Positions 62,698 to 62,992 of a stretch of DNA of 62,992 bases are shown here, one piece after another. The DNA is from Alphaproteobacteria bacterium UBA6347. GTDB lineage: Bacteria; Pseudomonadota; Alphaproteobacteria; CAAGCB01; CAG-977. The stretch covers positions 1-62,992 of the forward strand of contig DJRZ01000028.1 in assembly GCA_002440235.1 (NCBI GenBank), given 5' to 3'. The position numbers and the translations under genes were made by a program. Below the pieces are notes generated by a model. That model was given only the letters and a program-made list of their open reading frames with translations. It was not told the origin of the DNA and did no database searches. The stretch's first letter is position 1. Each line of letters starts with the position of its first letter.

Positions 62698-62992
62698 GGC
62701 GAATCCTGAGGCATAAGGGCGGTCGTGACCGACGCGGACGTCTTTAATTCGTTAAACGCGCGCCGCACGTCGTCGGGCGACACCGCCGCGATGTTCGCAG
62801 TCCTGTTTTTCAAATCGTCGATGCTCAGCCCCAAAACGTAGAACAGTCCGGCGACGTTGGCGGACGTTTCGGGGTCGTCGTTCAAATGTTCGATGCCGGC
62901 GATCAGGCGTTTTTTCGCTTTTGCAACGTCCGAATCGGCAAAGGACGCCGTTTTCAGAAATCGGTCGAGCTCCCGTTCCAAAACGGCGGGGT
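62694..62992 (-). CDS. M16 peptidase, C-terminal part (cut by window edge)
   Basis: About 98 residues run off the right edge; true start not visible. Contains AKKRLIAGIEHLNDDPETSANVAGLFYVLGLSIDDLKNR and IAAVSPDDVRRAFNELKTSASVTTALMPQDSP, the end of an M16 C domain. Its stop overlaps the start of the inactive M16 gene, so this is likely the zinc-binding subunit, though its motif lies outside the window. Confidence 0.8.
   Translation of the reverse strand, partial: PAVLERELDRFLKTASFADSDVAKAKKRLIAGIEHLNDDPETSANVAGLFYVLGLSIDDLKNRTANIAAVSPDDVRRAFNELKTSASVTTALMPQDSP

Overview
The window is a chromosomal segment of a moderately GC-rich alphaproteobacterium. The evidence is the ffh-rpsP-rimM-trmD-rplS block, the folate-dependent tRNA methylase TrmFO, an HpnC/HpnD/HpnE squalene set, a ChpT-type histidine phosphotransferase, class-I style Upp, and DUF2157/GDYXXLXY and AsmA-type envelope genes. 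Species cannot be read from the sequence. I see no tRNA, rRNA, CRISPR array or complete insertion sequence.

Layout. 1-6.6 kb: a secreted ankyrin protein, then the SRP/ribosome/tRNA-modification operon, ending in a terminator, and asd. 6.6-9.8 kb: an accessory patch with structured RNA 'A', an excisionase-like HTH protein, a class II Fic AMPylase, the C-terminal stump of a DNA methylase and an alpha/beta hydrolase killed by a stop codon. 9.8-15 kb (minus): a small Cys protein, sodB, hpnE-hpnD-hpnC (squalene from farnesyl diphosphate) and trmFO. 15-18.8 kb: a coupled trio of an inactive rhodanese, a pentapeptide-repeat and a Sel1-repeat protein. 18.8-20.6 kb: structured RNA 'B' running into a beta-class DNA methyltransferase and an HNH endonuclease (Type II restriction-modification). 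20.6-25.8 kb: an acidic CxC protein with an internal repeat, fucO, a glycosylase-like protein, a frameshifted ankyrin gene, a HAD hydrolase and a one-domain LuxR regulator. 25.8-32 kb: a giant AsmA/DUF3971 protein divergent from glnE. 32-38.9 kb: a complete deoxynucleoside salvage operon (cdd, pnp, deoC, deoA, deoB) plus, behind a terminator, a second DeoA with a broken phosphate site; upp is divergent. 38.9-50.4 kb: AsmA with a coiled-coil tail, an LpoB-like lipoprotein, an orphan prepilin, ChpT, a CheA-like pseudokinase, and a DUF4105/DUF3015 envelope pair. 50.4-63 kb: DUF2157/GDYXXLXY membrane pair, rluB with a lytic transglycosylase, tadA-xseA-M23-secreted protein, mutL, pgi and a two-subunit M16 peptidase (the first cut by the window edge).

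The most unusual signal is the pair of paralogous ~290-nt structured RNAs A (about 6.80-7.09 kb) and B (about 18.82-19.11 kb). They share promoter spacing and sequence blocks, and have helices conserved by compensatory change, including a 9-10 bp long-range helix whose sequence is entirely different in the two copies. Each carries the same CGGGGAG / CTCCCCG strand-exchange pair ending in a terminator-like hairpin, and each sits at the 5' edge of a restriction-modification or accessory cassette. In B the terminator touches the methyltransferase start codon. Other second-look items are the substituted DeoA paralogue, the pseudo-CheA beside ChpT and the structured leader of ffh.
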